A DNA stretch of 64,000 nucleotides from Clostridia bacterium (GTDB lineage: Bacteria; Bacillota; Clostridia; Oscillospirales; Acutalibacteraceae). Where the stretch lies: assembly GCA_017516965.1 (NCBI GenBank), contig JAFXAP010000004.1, positions 1 through 64,000 on the forward strand, given 5' to 3'. This document shows, one piece after another, positions 54,996 through 63,858 of this stretch; position 1 is the stretch's first letter, and each line of letters opens with the position of its first letter. Under the pieces are notes generated by a model. The model saw only the letters and a program-made list of their open reading frames with translations, searched no databases and was not told the DNA's origin. A program made the position numbers and the translations under genes.

Positions 54996-55754
54996 CCAAA
55001 GCCAAAATGCATATGTGCCAGATATAATCATAATAAGCAAAGCGCTTAATAGGTCGGTAAGTTGTGTAGTTGCTTGTCCGAAAATAGCGGCTACAAAATT
55101 ATTAAAGGGACCGCGCTCCAGCGCAAAGACACTACTGCCGTTAACAAACACGTGACTTGCAATGCAAGGCCACAGACTGCCACCTTTCAAGACAATAATG
55201 GTATATAAAAAACCAATAACAATAGCATAGCATATCTGTAGCAGTACACCTATTGTATCTGCAGTGTTTACAAGGTTTACAACGTGTCCTGCGCCAAAGG
55301 TTACAGCAGAAACAATTATGGCAGTCCGTAGATTATCTTTTGCCATAGCTTTAAATAAAAAGCCTCGGAATATAATCTCTTCTACATAGCCTCCAACAGC
55401 CAAATTAACCGCCATTAACAGCGATACCAAAACAGGTGCCGAAAATGCAACGCCGTTTTTTAAGTTTGTACAAGACATAACTGCAAGAGGAATAAACCAA
55501 AGAAACATTTTTTTACTGCCTTTAAAGCAACATAAACCATACTTTTTTGCCAAACCATTTTTTAAAATCCACAATGTTGCGGCTATTGCGAGAAAGACAA
55601 TGCATATAACCGGTATCAGCATCTGCCAAACTGTTTTTGTTTCAAGGTTATCAAAGCCGCCGCAAAACTGCAAGGCAATATTCATTATAATTACATACAA
55701 GGCAATCCAAACCAATGCAAAAGCTACCTCGTTTTTCTTGTAAAGCTTTTTCAT
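54984..55754 (-). CDS. CPBP-family intramembrane metalloprotease
   Basis: A 256-aa polytopic membrane protein of the CAAX protease/bacteriocin-processing (Abi, Rce1-like) family. Eight or so hydrophobic segments. Motif 1 is EEIIFRGFLF with the paired catalytic glutamates, motif 2 is FGAGHV, and motif 3 has the later histidine in IASHVFVN. Substrates of such proteases are mostly unknown; some give bacteriocin immunity, but no bacteriocin gene is seen here. Start ATG 55754; several starts up to 55775 are possible. The stop codon lies within the shared terminator stem. Confidence 0.88.
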   Translation of the reverse strand: MKKLYKKNEVAFALVWIALYVIIMNIALQFCGGFDNLETKTVWQMLIPVICIVFLAIAATLWILKNGLAKKYGLCCFKGSKKMFLWFIPLAVMSCTNLKNGVAFSAPVLVSLLMAVNLAVGGYVEEIIFRGFLFKAMAKDNLRTAIIVSAVTFGAGHVVNLVNTADTIGVLLQICYAIVIGFLYTIIVLKGGSLWPCIASHVFVNGSSVFALERGPFNNFVAAIFGQATTQLTDLLSALLIMIISGTYAFWLWKKA

Positions 55755-55945
55755 TTTGCACACCATCCTTTGCAATATAATTATAGCATTGAGCCGTTAT
55801 AATGTAAATGTTTTTGTAGCCAAATTAATATAGCAGTTTGCATAAATCGTTTTTTGAACGATATCGATAGTTTTTTAATATTAGCAGTTTCAAATTTTAA
55901 ATGATAAAATATTAATGAAATAATATTTATGTGGGGTTTGTTTAT

Positions 55946-56980
55946 ATGAAAGCACTTGTTAAAAAATATCCGCAAAAAGGTCTCTGGTTTGAGGATGTGG
56001 ATGAACCACAGGTATCTGATAATGATGTAAAAATTAAAATACATAAAACGGCTATTTGCGGAACAGATTTGCACATTTATAATTGGGATGAATGGTCACA
56101 AAAAACAATTGAAACACCACGAGTAATTGGTCATGAATACGTTGGTGAAATTGTTGAGCTTGGCGCCAATGTTAAAAACTGGCGAATAGGTGACATAGTA
56201 TCGGGTGAGGGACACATTGTTTGCGGCAAATGCAGAAACTGCCTTGCAGGTAACGGACATTTATGTAAAGATACTGTAGGTGTTGGTGTAAACCGTGATG
56301 GTGCATTTGCGCAGTACTTGGTTATACCTCAAGAAAATGTACGCCGATGTGAAAAAGATATTCCTGAAGAGATGTATTCTATATTTGATCCGTTTGGCAA
56401 CGCAGTTCATACCGCGCTTTCTTTTGACCTTACCGGTGAAGATGTCTTGATTACAGGCGCAGGTCCTATAGGAATTATGGCAGCCGCTGTTTGCAAATTT
56501 GTTGGTGCGCGTCACGTTGTTATTACCGATATCAATGACGAAAGATTAGAACTTGCAAAAAAACTTGGTATAAAATATACTGTCAATACTGCAAAAACTG
56601 ATTTGAAATCATTTATGAGTGAAATTGGTATTAAAGAGGGCTTTGACGTAGGACTTGAAATGTCAGGTAGCGAGATTGCATTTAATTCTATGATTGATTG
56701 TATGATTCACGGTGGCAGAATTGCACTGCTTGGACTTTTAAAAAGTGATACTAAAATTGATTGGTCAAAGATTATATTTAACGGCCTTATTGTAAAGGGT
56801 ATTTACGGCAGACAAATGCATGAAACCTGGTATAAAATGTCGGCGATGCTTCAGGGTGGTTTAGATATTTCAAACATAATCACCCATAGACTAGATATCA
56901 CAGAATATGAAAAAGGTTTTGAAGCAATGAACAGTGGTAAATGCGGCAAGGTTATTCTTGACTGGACAAAATTAGATTAA
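55946..56980 (+). CDS. tdh: L-threonine 3-dehydrogenase
   Basis: A 344-aa zinc-dependent medium-chain dehydrogenase that oxidises threonine to 2-amino-3-oxobutyrate with NAD+. Catalytic zinc ligand Cys38 in [15 protein letters not shown], and the structural zinc cysteines in [15 protein letters not shown]. The NAD loop [12 protein letters not shown] lies near residue 172. Start at ATG 55946 (TGGGG upstream), giving the same Cys38 numbering as E. coli Tdh. The kbl gene follows after 11 nt. Confidence 0.96.
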   Translation: MKALVKKYPQKGLWFEDVDEPQVSDNDVKIKIHKTAICGTDLHIYNWDEWSQKTIETPRVIGHEYVGEIVELGANVKNWRIGDIVSGEGHIVCGKCRNCLAGNGHLCKDTVGVGVNRDGAFAQYLVIPQENVRRCEKDIPEEMYSIFDPFGNAVHTALSFDLTGEDVLITGAGPIGIMAAAVCKFVGARHVVITDINDERLELAKKLGIKYTVNTAKTDLKSFMSEIGIKEGFDVGLEMSGSEIAFNSMIDCMIHGGRIALLGLLKSDTKIDWSKIIFNGLIVKGIYGRQMHETWYKMSAMLQGGLDISNIITHRLDITEYEKGFEAMNSGKCGKVILDWTKLD

Positions 56981-56991
56981 GGAGAATATAT

Positions 56992-58173
56992 ATGAAAACT
57001 GCACTTAAATATTTTAAAGAGACCTGTGCAACAATCGAAAAAGAAGGACTCACAAAAAACGAAAAAATTATAACAACACCGCAGGGTGCAAAGGTAAAAC
57101 TTTCTGACGGAAAACAAGTTATTAATATGTGCGCTAATAACTATTTGGGTTTGGGAAATAATCGTGATGTTATTAACGCTGCTAAAGACAGTTATGACCA
57201 CTACGGTTATGGTCTTTCTTCTGTTAGATTTATTTGCGGTACACAAGAACTACACAAAGAGTTAGAGGGTAAATTAAGTTCTTTTTTAGGTACTGAAGAT
57301 ACTATTCTATACTCTTCTTGCTTTGATGCTAACGGCGGTTTGTTTGAAACACTTCTTACCGAAGAAGATGCAGTTATAAGTGATGAACTTAATCACGCAA
57401 GTATTATCGACGGTGTCAGACTTTGCAAAGCTAAGCGTTTTCGTTATAAAAACAATAATATGGAAGACCTACGCGCAAAACTTGAAGAAGCAAAAGATTG
57501 CCGTATTAAGCTTATAGCAACCGACGGTGTATTTTCTATGGATGGTATTGTTGCAAATTTAAAGGCAATTTGCGACCTTGCTGATGAGTATGACGCACTC
57601 GTTATGGTAGACGATAGCCACGCAGTTGGTTTTATGGGTGAAACAGGACGTGGCACACCGGAGCATTGTGGTGTAAGCGGTAGAGTAGATATTATTACCG
57701 GCACCTTTGGTAAAGCTTTGGGCGGCGCGTCTGGTGGATTTACATCAGGCAGAAGAGAAATAATAGACCTGTTGCGTCAGCGCTCTCGTCCATATCTTTT
57801 CTCAAACACATTAGCACCTGCAGTTGCGGCAGGTTCGTTGCAGGTTTTAAAAATGTTAGAAAACGACACCTCTATCAGAGAAAAGTTGTTTAGTAATACA
57901 AAGTTGTTTGCTCAAAAAATTAAAGAAATCGGACTAGACGTTATTGATAGCGGTACACCTATTATTCCGGTTATGCTTTATGATGAGCACAAAGCTGTAG
58001 AAATGGCTAAGCGTATGATGGATAAGGGTGTATATGTAGTTGCATTTTCGTATCCTGTTGTTCCTCGCGGCAAAGCAAGAATAAGAACTCAGATGTCTGC
58101 AGCTTTAAGTGAAGAAGATATAACTTATATTGTAAAATGCTTTAAAGAAGTAAAAGAGGAAATGGGACTTTAA
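56992..58173 (+). CDS. kbl: Glycine C-acetyltransferase (2-amino-3-ketobutyrate CoA ligase)
   Basis: A 393-aa PLP enzyme that cleaves the Tdh product with CoA to glycine and acetyl-CoA. The PLP lysine is Lys241 in [24 protein letters not shown] and NNYLGLGNN are typical. With tdh it forms the usual threonine degradation operon. AAGGAGA precedes the ATG. Confidence 0.97.
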   Translation: MKTALKYFKETCATIEKEGLTKNEKIITTPQGAKVKLSDGKQVINMCANNYLGLGNNRDVINAAKDSYDHYGYGLSSVRFICGTQELHKELEGKLSSFLGTEDTILYSSCFDANGGLFETLLTEEDAVISDELNHASIIDGVRLCKAKRFRYKNNNMEDLRAKLEEAKDCRIKLIATDGVFSMDGIVANLKAICDLADEYDALVMVDDSHAVGFMGETGRGTPEHCGVSGRVDIITGTFGKALGGASGGFTSGRREIIDLLRQRSRPYLFSNTLAPAVAAGSLQVLKMLENDTSIREKLFSNTKLFAQKIKEIGLDVIDSGTPIIPVMLYDEHKAVEMAKRMMDKGVYVVAFSYPVVPRGKARIRTQMSAALSEEDITYIVKCFKEVKEEMGL

Positions 58174-58190
58174 TCCATAGTAAAAAGAAT

Positions 58191-58838
58191 ATGAACGAAA
58201 CATCAATAATTTTTATTATGGAACTGATAGGCACTATTGCCTTTGCAATTTCGGGCGCGTTGATTGCGGTTAGGCGCAGTTTAGATTTGTTTGGTGTGGT
58301 GCTTGTAGGTTGTATTACCTCGGTTGGTGGAGGAATAATTAGGGATTTGTTTTTGGGCAAATTTCCTCCCAACATATTTTATAATGTTATTGTGTTAATA
58401 GTTGCTGCTATAACATCTATTGTTGTTTTTGTTGTGTCATATCTCAATGTCGACAAATTTGAAGTTCTTGAAAAACGTATAGAAAGCATCAATAACTTTT
58501 TTGATGCAATAGGTCTTGCGGCGTTTTCGGCTATTGGTACCGAAATGGCATGCACGGCAGGTTTTTCTGATATGGCGGTGTTTTCAATCTCTATGGGATT
58601 GATTACCGGAATTGGCGGCGGCATAATGCGTGATATTTTGGTTGACAGCACACCGTATGTTTTAAAAAAGCATATATATGCGTTGGCATCTATTTTTGGT
58701 GGGGCTATATATTATTTTATTAGAACAAATGGAAATAAAATTGTTGCACTTATTGTTTCAATACCTATAATAGTAATTATAAGGGTTCTGGCAGCTAAAT
58801 ATCATTGGAAGTTGCCCAAAATTAGTTTTGAAAAATAG
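58191..58838 (+). CDS. TRIC/UPF0126-family membrane protein
   Basis: A 215-aa membrane protein with two repeats of the UPF0126 domain, each with the GxGGGIxRD motif (VGGGIIRDLFLGKFPP and IGGGIMRDILVDSTP) and three transmembrane segments. Related bacterial proteins are TRIC-like trimeric cation channels or, in some cases, linked to glycine transport. Its place after tdh-kbl, 17 nt downstream, would suit glycine movement, but this is inference. Ribosome site weak (AAAAAGAA). Confidence 0.88.
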   Translation: MNETSIIFIMELIGTIAFAISGALIAVRRSLDLFGVVLVGCITSVGGGIIRDLFLGKFPPNIFYNVIVLIVAAITSIVVFVVSYLNVDKFEVLEKRIESINNFFDAIGLAAFSAIGTEMACTAGFSDMAVFSISMGLITGIGGGIMRDILVDSTPYVLKKHIYALASIFGGAIYYFIRTNGNKIVALIVSIPIIVIIRVLAAKYHWKLPKISFEK

Positions 58839-58857
58839 TGTGATGAAAGGGTAAAAT

Positions 58858-59766
58858 ATGACTATAACACAGTGTAAATATGTTCTTAAAATTGCTGAAT
58901 GTGGTTCTTTTAACGAAGCGGCAAAGCAATTGTTTATCGCACAATCAAGCCTGTCAGTTAGTGTAAGACAATTAGAACAAGAATTTGATATTAAGATTTT
59001 TGAACGTTCGGGTAATGGTGTTTATCTGACCGAAGAAGGCGCTGAATTTGTAAGATATGTCAGACATATAGTAGAACAAAATGACTTTATCGTTAATAGA
59101 TATACCAATAAAAAATTAAGCAAGCGTTTATATGTTGCTACACAACACTACGATTTTGTTGCAGATATTTTTGGAAAACTGGTTGATGAAACAAAAGAAG
59201 ATTTCTTTGATTTTTCGTTAACAGAAATGAAAACTTATGATGTTATACATCAGGTTGAAACAGCATATTGCGATATTGGTATAATTGCAATCAGAGCTAA
59301 TGATATCAGCATTATGAAGCGATACTTGAGCAAGAGAGATTTGTTATTTACACCATTCTTAGAAGCTTTTCCGCATGTGTTTGTCCGCAAAAATCACCCT
59401 CTTTCCAATAAGAGTTTAATTACATTAAAGGCTTTGGAAAAATATCCGTATGTTACATACGAGCAAGGGGAGCATAATGTATCATTTTTTGCTGAAGAGA
59501 TAGTAGATATTCATAGCGATAAACACATAGCAATCAATGATAGAGCAACCCTGATGAATGCGTTGCTTTCGACCAATTGCTACACAGTAGGAACGGGAAT
59601 AATGCCCTCACAACTTAATGAGGGTAGAATAATAAGCATCCCGCTTGAAAGCGAAGACTATTATACGATAGGGTATATTTTGCGCACTGATAGAAACACA
59701 TCGGAATTAACAAAAGAATTTATAAAAATGCTAAACTTAACTGCCAAAGATTATATTAGCGAATAA
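58858..59766 (+). CDS. LysR-family transcriptional regulator
   Basis: A 302-aa regulator. N-terminal winged helix (ITQCKYVLKIAECGSFNEAAKQLFIAQSSLSVSVRQLE spans residues 3-40), followed by a periplasmic-binding-like effector domain. It follows the TRIC-like gene by 19 nt in the same direction, not divergently, so it may be the last gene of the tdh-kbl unit and control it, or threonine/glycine metabolism more widely. Confidence 0.88.
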   Translation: MTITQCKYVLKIAECGSFNEAAKQLFIAQSSLSVSVRQLEQEFDIKIFERSGNGVYLTEEGAEFVRYVRHIVEQNDFIVNRYTNKKLSKRLYVATQHYDFVADIFGKLVDETKEDFFDFSLTEMKTYDVIHQVETAYCDIGIIAIRANDISIMKRYLSKRDLLFTPFLEAFPHVFVRKNHPLSNKSLITLKALEKYPYVTYEQGEHNVSFFAEEIVDIHSDKHIAINDRATLMNALLSTNCYTVGTGIMPSQLNEGRIISIPLESEDYYTIGYILRTDRNTSELTKEFIKMLNLTAKDYISE

Positions 59767-59777
59767 TAAAATAATAC

Positions 59778-59811
59778 AAAAAGGCTTGACTAATTTAGTC
59801 AAGCCTTTTTG
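59778..59811. terminator. Bidirectional terminator, GGCTTGACT family
   Basis: AAAAAGGCTTGACT, loop AATTT, AGTCAAGCCTTTTT: 14 perfect pairs, T runs on both strands. Confidence 0.93.
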
Positions 59812-59829
59812 TATACAACGATAGAAAAT

Positions 59830-60651
59830 TTATTGTTTGTTTTCTTTATTTAATCTTGCTTTTGCCTCTTCCACGGTTTCGCCGTCTTTAGTAAGGTAAG
59901 CATCTACAAATTTATCTTCAATTTTGGTGTAGCCGCCAACAACACCTTGCTCAATTTTTTTATAACCGTCTACTACACCTTTTTCAATTTTTTTGTAACT
60001 ACCAGTTACCGCTTTGGCAATTTTTTGGTTTGCCTTTACAATTTTAGATTTAGCCATATCAGTATATTTTCCTCCAATTAAATTAACTCCAAGCAGTAGT
60101 ACAATACCCCAAACTACCGTTCCTGTAAAAATGTTTAGCAATAAAATTTCTGCTGACTTCATTCCCGGAAAAGAGACAAGCATAGATCTTTGCATTGTGT
60201 AAACAGAAACACACGCATCAGACAGTGAAATATTACGAAGAGTCTTTAATACCGGTGAAGCGGAACGCTTTGCTTTTACCATACCAATAATGGAAATGGT
60301 GATTTTAGTGAACGTATATGTTGCAATGGTAATCATTACAATTTCGTGAAAAAGTGTTCCTCTGTCTTTAACGGCAGACAGTATATTTACACCCACTATA
60401 CAAAAAGAAAGAATCACCAGCAAAACACCTGTAATTTTTCGGGCAAAGGATTCGGTGTCATAGTTGCCGTTTGCCCTTCGTTTAACCTGTAACACTGAAT
60501 ATCGGGTTACAGCAAGTACAATATAATATGCGCCTATTGTAATAAACCACCAAGAGTGTGTAACAAAACCCACAATACAGTTACCAAGCGCATAAATAAT
60601 GTTTATTATAAGGCTTACATAGGGACTTTTTATAATTTTTAAAGTTTTCAT
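59830..60651 (-). CDS. Membrane protein with C-terminal GYKKIE repeats
   Basis: A 273-aa protein. About five hydrophobic segments (residues 10-190) form the membrane part. The last 70 residues hold three near repeats of the form GxYKKIEKGVVDGYKKIEQGVV and end with KFVDAYLTKDGETVEEAKARL, an ending found in many small clostridial proteins. It overlaps the upstream gene by four bases and is co-transcribed with it under the divergent TetR regulator. Function unknown. Confidence 0.75.
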   Translation of the reverse strand: MKTLKIIKSPYVSLIINIIYALGNCIVGFVTHSWWFITIGAYYIVLAVTRYSVLQVKRRANGNYDTESFARKITGVLLVILSFCIVGVNILSAVKDRGTLFHEIVMITIATYTFTKITISIIGMVKAKRSASPVLKTLRNISLSDACVSVYTMQRSMLVSFPGMKSAEILLLNIFTGTVVWGIVLLLGVNLIGGKYTDMAKSKIVKANQKIAKAVTGSYKKIEKGVVDGYKKIEQGVVGGYTKIEDKFVDAYLTKDGETVEEAKARLNKENKQ

Positions 60652-61016
60652 TTTATGCCTTTAATCATTGGAATAAGCGCAATTAGCATAATGATGCCAA
60701 GCAAACCAACTAAAGTACCCCAAATAATTTGCTCCCACACAAGACACAGGCACATACCAATGCCGAGTATCAATGCGGCAACTATGGCATAAACTGTGCG
60801 AAACACATTTTTACCGTTTAACTTTGGCAGTTTTTTGTTCTCCATTTTGCACCATATAAGCGCAGTAACAATGCTAAGAGCAATACCAACACCGCCAAAA
60901 ATGACGCCTTCGGTAAAAGCGTTCCATTCAGGCAGTAACGCCATACACATACCAAGTGCAAAAAGCATACCGCTTACGGTTCCCATAATGAGTGCAACAA
61001 AACTACTCTTTTTCAT
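60648..61016 (-). CDS. Small four-helix membrane protein
   Basis: A 122-aa protein with four hydrophobic segments (about 7-30, 37-56, 72-92 and 97-117) and short basic loops. I do not recognise a characterised family. ATG 61016 has AAAGGAGA nine bases upstream; a start six codons earlier would overlap that site. First of a two-gene unit controlled from the TetR intergenic region. Confidence 0.75.
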   Translation of the reverse strand: MKKSSFVALIMGTVSGMLFALGMCMALLPEWNAFTEGVIFGGVGIALSIVTALIWCKMENKKLPKLNGKNVFRTVYAIVAALILGIGMCLCLVWEQIIWGTLVGLLGIIMLIALIPMIKGIK

Positions 61017-61038
61017 TTGAAAATCTCCTTTCATTAAA

Positions 61039-61120
61039 CCAACACTTGTGTTTTTATTGCAAATATATTATAATTTTTTTGTAAGGTTCAATCAATCAAC
61101 AATTAAAAAACAAGTGTTGG
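61039..61120. promoter_or_regulatory. Divergent promoters with paired operators
   Basis: CCAACACTTGT (61039-61049) and ACAAGTGTTGG (61110-61120) are an exact inverted pair at the two ends of the gap. Minus-strand promoter: TTGATT (61095-61090), 17 bp, TATAAT (61072-61067). Plus-strand promoter: TTGTGT (61046-61051), 17 bp, TATAAT (61069-61074). The left operator overlaps the plus-strand -35 box and lies after the minus-strand start, which fits TetR repression of both directions. Confidence 0.72.
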
Positions 61121-61138
61121 AATAATGGAGAATTATTT

Positions 61139-61657
61139 ATGAATGTAAAGAACAACAAGCGGCGCAGAGAGTCGCAAGAAAAAATTGAAAAAGCTTTTAT
61201 AGAACTGCTACAGAGTCGTGGAATTTCAGATATTACTGTTTCGGAGCTTATAAAAATATCAGGCTTAAACCGTAGTACTTTTTATGCAAATTATATTGAT
61301 ATATATGACCTTGCAGATAAAACAAGAGAAAAACTTGAAAATGATTTCAGCAACCTATTTGCCGATTATGATTATTTTAATGAGCGCACCGGCGCATTAA
61401 AGATGTTTAACCATATTAAAGAAAATCAACTTTTTTACAGAACTTACTTTAAGTTGTGTTATGATGATAAGCATTTAGTATCAATATACGATACAAAAAG
61501 AGCCGAAAAGGAACATATAGATGATAATATTAAGTATCATATTGAATTTTTCAGAAACGGTTTAAATGCTATTATAAAGCTATGGCTTGCTGGCGGTTGT
61601 AAAGAATCACCCGAAGAAATGGCAGAAGTTATCAAGGCGGAATATAGGGGAAGATAA
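61139..61657 (+). CDS. TetR-family regulator
   Basis: A 172-aa regulator. N-terminal HTH with ISDITVSELIKISGLNRSTFYANY (residues 28-51) and a short C-terminal domain of the type found in clostridial TetR proteins next to small membrane proteins. It is divergent from the two membrane protein genes and likely represses them and itself through the paired operators. Confidence 0.88.
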   Translation: MNVKNNKRRRESQEKIEKAFIELLQSRGISDITVSELIKISGLNRSTFYANYIDIYDLADKTREKLENDFSNLFADYDYFNERTGALKMFNHIKENQLFYRTYFKLCYDDKHLVSIYDTKRAEKEHIDDNIKYHIEFFRNGLNAIIKLWLAGGCKESPEEMAEVIKAEYRGR

Positions 61658-61672
61658 TTCTTTCTAAAAAAC

Positions 61673-61703
61673 AAAATGCTTGACAAATTTAGTCAAGCAT
61701 TTT
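61673..61703. terminator. Bidirectional terminator, TGCTTGAC family
   Basis: AAAATGCTTGAC, loop, GTCAAGCATTTT. It ends the TetR gene (+) and the deacetylase gene (-). Confidence 0.88.
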
Positions 61704-61710
61704 TAATACG

Positions 61711-62415
61711 TTATAACAAAATTTCTTTATTAGTACCGTAAAAAATATCTTCTTTGTTTGATATAAGCTTTAAAAACTCTTCAAACTTTACTCGGCAGTC
61801 ACTTCGATAATCAAATTCGTAAGAGTGCCCCATAATGCAGAAAATTTGTGGTGTATCGGGATTTAGGTCAATAAATTTATGACCTAAATCCATAAGCACA
61901 TCAAAATCAAGATGATAAACAGTTGGGTTATAGCGGTATAAATTTTCTTGCGCATTAAAGTCGTGCGTAAAGGTAATTGTTCGGCTGTATTTAACACCAG
62001 TATTGTTTTTAATAATTTGTGCAACACGGTCATCGTTATTAACACCGCCACCGGGATATGCCATACCAACAACCTCGTAGCCCACAAGCTCAGACAAATT
62101 CAGTCTGTCTTGCTCTACCTGGCGAATAACCTCTGCATCTTCAAGCGGTGGCAGATGCGGGTGAGTAAGCGTGTGCACTGCTACCTCATGACCTTCATAT
62201 ACACCTTTTACGTCATCAGGGTGTACTTTATAGTGCGCTATGCGTTTGTTTTCACGAATAAGCATACCTTTTTTGCCCAAAAGCTCAGAATTTATATTAA
62301 AAGTACCCTTTAAGTTATATTTATTTAAGAGTTCTATGAATTCAATATCTTGGGTTACGGCATCATCATAGCTAAAGGTAATTGCCTTTAGTTTTCCGCT
62401 GTCTTTAAAGTTCAT
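61711..62415 (-). CDS. Polysaccharide deacetylase-family (NodB) protein
   Basis: A 234-aa protein with the NodB homology domain. Motif 1 is TFSYDDA (the F-D-D motif in a S-Y-D-D form), motif 2 is HTLTHPHL with the metal histidines, and MAYPGGGVN and IFCIMGHSYEF supply the later motifs. No signal peptide is seen, so it may act in the cytoplasm on a soluble sugar. The Y-D-D form with the long GHSYEF end occurs in a clostridial subgroup. Substrate unknown. Confidence 0.85.
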   Translation of the reverse strand: MNFKDSGKLKAITFSYDDAVTQDIEFIELLNKYNLKGTFNINSELLGKKGMLIRENKRIAHYKVHPDDVKGVYEGHEVAVHTLTHPHLPPLEDAEVIRQVEQDRLNLSELVGYEVVGMAYPGGGVNNDDRVAQIIKNNTGVKYSRTITFTHDFNAQENLYRYNPTVYHLDFDVLMDLGHKFIDLNPDTPQIFCIMGHSYEFDYRSDCRVKFEEFLKLISNKEDIFYGTNKEILL

Positions 62416-62517
62416 ATTACCACCACCGTTTATTTGTAGCTACAGTATATCATAACATAATTCTTATTGCAAGTTGATTTGCGGTGCGATATAATATTTA
62501 AAAGAGAGGGTGAGGGC

Positions 62518-63390
62518 ATGTATAAAACCGCAAACGACCACTATAAACAAAAATTTGGTTGCAAGGTTTATAAGTTATCGCTTGATGGCGGTTTTACCTG
62601 TCCTAACCGTGACGGTACACTTGGCACAGGCGGGTGTATATTTTGCTCGGCTTTGGGTAGCGGTGAATTTGCCACTAAAGGAAACGATATAACCGAGCAA
62701 CTAGAAAGAGCAAAGCAGAGGGTAGAGAGTAAAAACAAAGGTGGTAAATACATTGCATATTTTCAGTCTTTTACCAACACCTATGCGCCGATTGAAAAAT
62801 TAAAAAGCATATATTATGAAGCGATTAAGCCTGATTATATCGTGGGTTTGTCAATCGGTACACGCCCCGATTGTCTGGGGAATGACGTAATATCACTTTT
62901 AAAAGAAATAAATAAAATTAAACCCGTAAGCGTTGAACTTGGACTTCAGACGACAAATGATGATACTGCCAAATACATACGCCGTGGCTATAAAACTGAG
63001 ATTTATTTTGATGCGGTAAAAAGCCTTAAAGAAGCAGGTGTTGAGGTAGTAACACATATAATCTTAGGTTTGCCAAACGAAACCAAAAAAGATATGTTAA
63101 AAACTACGTGCGATGTAATATCTGCCGGTAGTGATGGTGTTAAATTCCATTTGTTACACGTGCTAAAAAATACCGATTTAGAAAAGGAATATTTAAGCGG
63201 CAAGTTCGAGTGTTTAACACTTGAACAGTATGCCGGAATATTAAAGCAGTGTATTGCGGTTTTACCACCTGATATAGTTGTTCACCGCATAACAGGAGAC
63301 GGCGCAAAAAAAGACTTAATTGCGCCACTGTGGTCGGCTGATAAAAAGATGGTTCTAAATTTTCTTAATAGATATTTAAACGGGGGTTAA
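62518..63390 (+). CDS. Radical SAM protein, TIGR01212/YhcC-like
   Basis: A 290-aa radical SAM enzyme. The cluster cysteines are in SLDGGFTCPNRDGTLGTGGCIFC, the broad C-x-N-R-D-G-x(7)-C-x-x-C pattern of this family. The SAM site and TIM-barrel parts (SIGTRPDCL, SVELGLQTTND and THIILGLPNET) are well kept. Substrate is not settled; family members have been thought to act on tRNA or heme-like compounds. Start at ATG 62518 with GAGAGGGTGAGGG before it; a longer frame to 62467 is rejected. Confidence 0.9.
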   Translation: MYKTANDHYKQKFGCKVYKLSLDGGFTCPNRDGTLGTGGCIFCSALGSGEFATKGNDITEQLERAKQRVESKNKGGKYIAYFQSFTNTYAPIEKLKSIYYEAIKPDYIVGLSIGTRPDCLGNDVISLLKEINKIKPVSVELGLQTTNDDTAKYIRRGYKTEIYFDAVKSLKEAGVEVVTHIILGLPNETKKDMLKTTCDVISAGSDGVKFHLLHVLKNTDLEKEYLSGKFECLTLEQYAGILKQCIAVLPPDIVVHRITGDGAKKDLIAPLWSADKKMVLNFLNRYLNGG

Positions 63391-63393
63391 AAA

Positions 63394-63825
63394 ATGAAAA
63401 AAGCTAAAAATATATTTTTACTGGCAGGTATTTGTATTTATGTTTTAAAAACATTAGTAGATATTGGTATTAGAATTTTTTACATATTTTTAGGCGTTCC
63501 TCAGCTGAAACACTTTGTTGAAATTTTATTTTTATTTTTCCCAATTATTATTTATATGACATTGCCAACAATTTTACTTGCTTTAAATGTTAAGAATAAA
63601 TATAAAAAATCTTTTTCAATAACAGTGAGTATTTGTAGTGCATTTTCGTCCGTTTTGGTCGCTTTTCTTTTTAGTCCTGTTTTAGGAAATTTTATTATGT
63701 TTAGATTGGGACTAATAGATTGGATTTATTTGATTGGCGCATTTTTCCCAAATTATGGCATAGTTAGTTTGATAAGTTTTATTTTAATAACAATTGGCTC
63801 AATATTGTCGTGTAAAAAGTCATAA
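63394..63825 (+). CDS. Hypothetical membrane protein
   Basis: A 143-aa protein, not recognised. Four hydrophobic segments (about 5-30, 42-66, 75-100 and 107-138) and short charged loops. It starts 3 bases after the radical SAM stop, with GGGGG before the ATG, so the two are co-transcribed. Confidence 0.7.
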   Translation: MKKAKNIFLLAGICIYVLKTLVDIGIRIFYIFLGVPQLKHFVEILFLFFPIIIYMTLPTILLALNVKNKYKKSFSITVSICSAFSSVLVAFLFSPVLGNFIMFRLGLIDWIYLIGAFFPNYGIVSLISFILITIGSILSCKKS

Positions 63826-63828
63826 CTA

Positions 63829-63856
63829 AAAACTCCCTCTGGTGAGGGAGTTTGTT
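63829..63856. terminator. Bidirectional terminator
   Basis: AAACTCCCTC, loop TGGT, GAGGGAGTTT followed by GTTT: ten perfect pairs between two convergent genes. Confidence 0.9.
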
Positions 63857-63858
63857 TG

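Noticed and set aside
54984-55754. CPBP protease as the retron effector
   Set aside because: It is over 2 kb away, past an unrelated gene and two terminators; CPBP proteins are common alone.
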